6,526 nt of DNA, taken from assembly GCA_004525055.1 (NCBI GenBank), contig SPDF01000089.1:1-6526 (forward strand), written 5' to 3'. Within the stretch, counting starts at the first letter, position 1. Each line of letters opens with the position of its first letter. The DNA is from Gemmatimonadales bacterium (GTDB lineage Bacteria; Gemmatimonadota; Gemmatimonadetes; Gemmatimonadales; GWC2-71-9). The position numbers were made by a program, and so were the translations under genes. The notes beneath the pieces were generated by a model. The model did no database searches, had not been told where the DNA came from, and was given only the letters and a program-made list of their open reading frames with translations. Positions 5,337 through 6,526 of this stretch are shown here, piece by piece.

Positions 5337-6526
5337 GTTGGTGCTCCGGCATCGGAGGGGCGGAATCCTGCGGCATCTTCATCTCAGGCATCGCCTGCTG
5401 AGGCAGCTGCGCCTCCGGCTTCACCCTCCGGGGGGCTGGATTGCCTGGGGGAGGTTCCGTAGCACTGTGCTGCATCCCGGGCATGCTCCCGCCGGACGAT
5501 CCGAGTCGGGACTCGGCATCCACCAGGAAGTTGGCCGAAGCCACGATTGTTTCGCCCTCCGCCAACCCGCTCAGGATCTGGACCCGGTCCGCCGACCGCG
5601 CACCCAACACAACCTCCCTCGGCTGCAGCATCCCGTCGGCATCGCGGACAAAGACCAGATTGCGTTGGCCTGTCACGATCACCGCTGCCCTCGGCACCGC
5701 GACGACATCGCGCCCCAGAATGGCGTCGAAGAAGATGGTCGCGAACATGCCGGGCTTCAGCAGCAATCCAGGGTTGAGGACTGTCAATCGCACCCGATTG
5801 GTCCGGCTGGTCGCGTCGACCGTCGGATAGATGAAACTCACGCGCCCCATCAGATGTTCACCTGGACGGGCGGCGATCTCGATATGCACCTGCATCCCCG
5901 TCTTCACGAGCGGAATATCCTGCTCGAACACCTCGCCTTCCACCCAGACTTCCGACAGGTCCGCGATCTGGTAGAGACGCTGGCCCGGCATGACCCGCTG
6001 ACCTTGCAGCACGTCTTTCTCGAGGACAATGCCGTTGACGGGCGAGACGAGAGTGAGGGTCTTCGTCACAGTCCCGGTCCGCTCCAGCGTGGCAATCTGG
6101 GCGCCAGTGATATCCCAGTACGAGAGGCGCCGACGCGTCGCCTCCAGCGTGGCTTGCGCGCTCTGCCACGCTTCCCCCGCCGACGAGTCGAGACCTGCCA
6201 CCAGTCGCCGGGCCGTCAGCAATTCCTCCTGTGCAGCCACCAACATCGGACTGTAGAGCGCCAAGAGGGGTTGGCCGCGGCGGACGGTCTCTCCCGTCGT
6301 GTTGACGTAGAGCCGCTCCACGAAGCCCTCGATCTTGGGCGTGATGTCCGCGACGTTCGGCTCCGGGGATTGGATTACCCCCACCGTCCGCACCGTCTTG
6401 CTCAGGGTCTCCCTGCCGACTTGGGCGTAGACCACACCCAGTGCGCGCTCTTGTTCGGCCGTGAGGTGCACCGCCTGGCGCACCGCCATCCCGGCGGTGT
6501 CCATCGCCCCCTGGGTACCGCCGGCC
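5326..6526 (-). CDS. cusB: Cu/Ag efflux periplasmic adaptor, CusB type (N-terminus cut by window edge)
   Basis: This is the membrane-fusion protein of a tripartite Cus/Czc pump; it bridges the RND trimer and the outer-membrane channel. The frame stays open past the first internal ATG (6504) to the edge, so the signal peptide and true start are missing. Numbering from 6504: beta-barrel/lipoyl strand HLTAEQERALGVVYAQV (13-29), lipoyl halves PKIEGFVERLYVNTTGETVRRGQPL (56-80, shown in part by PKIEGFVERLYV) and SPVNGIVLEKDVLQGQRV (154-171), an alpha-hairpin with SPMLVAAQEELLTARRL (85-101), then ADLSEVWVEGEVFEQDI (181-197), the barrel, and a membrane-proximal domain ending near AEGETIVASANFLVDAES (315-332). 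Residues 338-392 form a low-complexity Pro tail with six Met and three His (MPGMQH, MPEMKMP, MPEHQHDQ), not expected of a plain CusB. The gene precedes and overlaps the pump gene, which implies translational coupling. An outer-membrane factor gene may lie further upstream. Confidence 0.93.
   Translation of the reverse strand, partial: AGGTQGAMDTAGMAVRQAVHLTAEQERALGVVYAQVGRETLSKTVRTVGVIQSPEPNVADITPKIEGFVERLYVNTTGETVRRGQPLLALYSPMLVAAQEELLTARRLVAGLDSSAGEAWQSAQATLEATRRRLSYWDITGAQIATLERTGTVTKTLTLVSPVNGIVLEKDVLQGQRVMPGQRLYQIADLSEVWVEGEVFEQDIPLVKTGMQVHIEIAARPGEHLMGRVSFIYPTVDATSRTNRVRLTVLNPGLLLKPGMFATIFFDAILGRDVVAVPRAAVIVTGQRNLVFVRDADGMLQPREVVLGARSADRVQILSGLAEGETIVASANFLVDAESRLGSSGGSMPGMQHSATEPPPGNPAPRRVKPEAQLPQQAMPEMKMPQDSAPPMPEHQHDQ
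5344..5347 (-). promoter_or_regulatory. Ribosome-binding site of the pump gene inside the adaptor's last codons
   Basis: On the minus strand GGAG stands 7 bp before the pump ATG at 5336, inside the coding sequence of the adaptor's C-terminal tail. It supports this start rather than any later Met, and fits the 11-bp overlap. Confidence 0.6.

Noticed and set aside
5326..6504. Treating the adaptor as complete from the ATG at 6504
   Set aside because: The frame stays open for seven more full codons to the window edge, and no signal peptide follows that ATG, so the gene is cut by the window.

Overview
The window is a high-GC (roughly 60 % by eye), gene-dense piece of chromosome or accessory DNA from a Gram-negative bacterium that uses sigma-54. 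The Gram-negative call rests on an RND-type tripartite efflux system, which needs an outer membrane. The sigma-54 call rests on an NtrC-family activator. The sequence alone does not fix the phylum. Gemmatimonadota, Acidobacteriota, Nitrospirota or a deltaproteobacterial-type lineage would all fit.

Layout. Positions 1-1167 (+) hold most of an NtrC/NtrX-type response regulator, whose phosphorylated receiver half lies off the left edge. After a 43-bp convergent gap, everything else is on the minus strand and reads from right to left: cusB-like periplasmic adaptor (6526 to 5326, its N-terminus cut by the right edge), cusA-like RND pump (5336 to 2175), a small PII-superfamily protein (2165 to 1815), and a three-helix membrane protein ending in a DUF305 domain (1663 to 1211). 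CusB and CusA overlap by 11 bp. The PII gene starts 9 bp after the pump stop, and those 9 bases carry its ribosome-binding site. These three genes look like one translationally coupled unit. The DUF305 gene follows after 151 bp containing a perfect 14-bp palindrome and no gene that I can support.

Function. The pump keeps the three periplasmic methionines (M563, M613, M662) and the membrane methionine pairs known from E. coli CusA, so Cu(I)/Ag(I) export is the best call rather than Zn/Co/Cd. The adaptor has an unusual 55-residue Met/His/Pro-rich C-terminal tail. The DUF305 protein places its Met/His motif on the periplasmic side by the positive-inside rule. The PII-like protein appears to belong to the divergent group noted in the literature next to heavy-metal RND pumps (PII-NG). 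Its T-loop is reworked, so it probably senses something other than classical nitrogen status. The convergent sigma-54 activator is a candidate regulator of this copper/silver module, but no target promoter is visible here.

The most interesting point is the physical coupling of a PII-like sensor to a Cu/Ag efflux pump, together with a membrane DUF305 protein and a methionine-rich adaptor tail.
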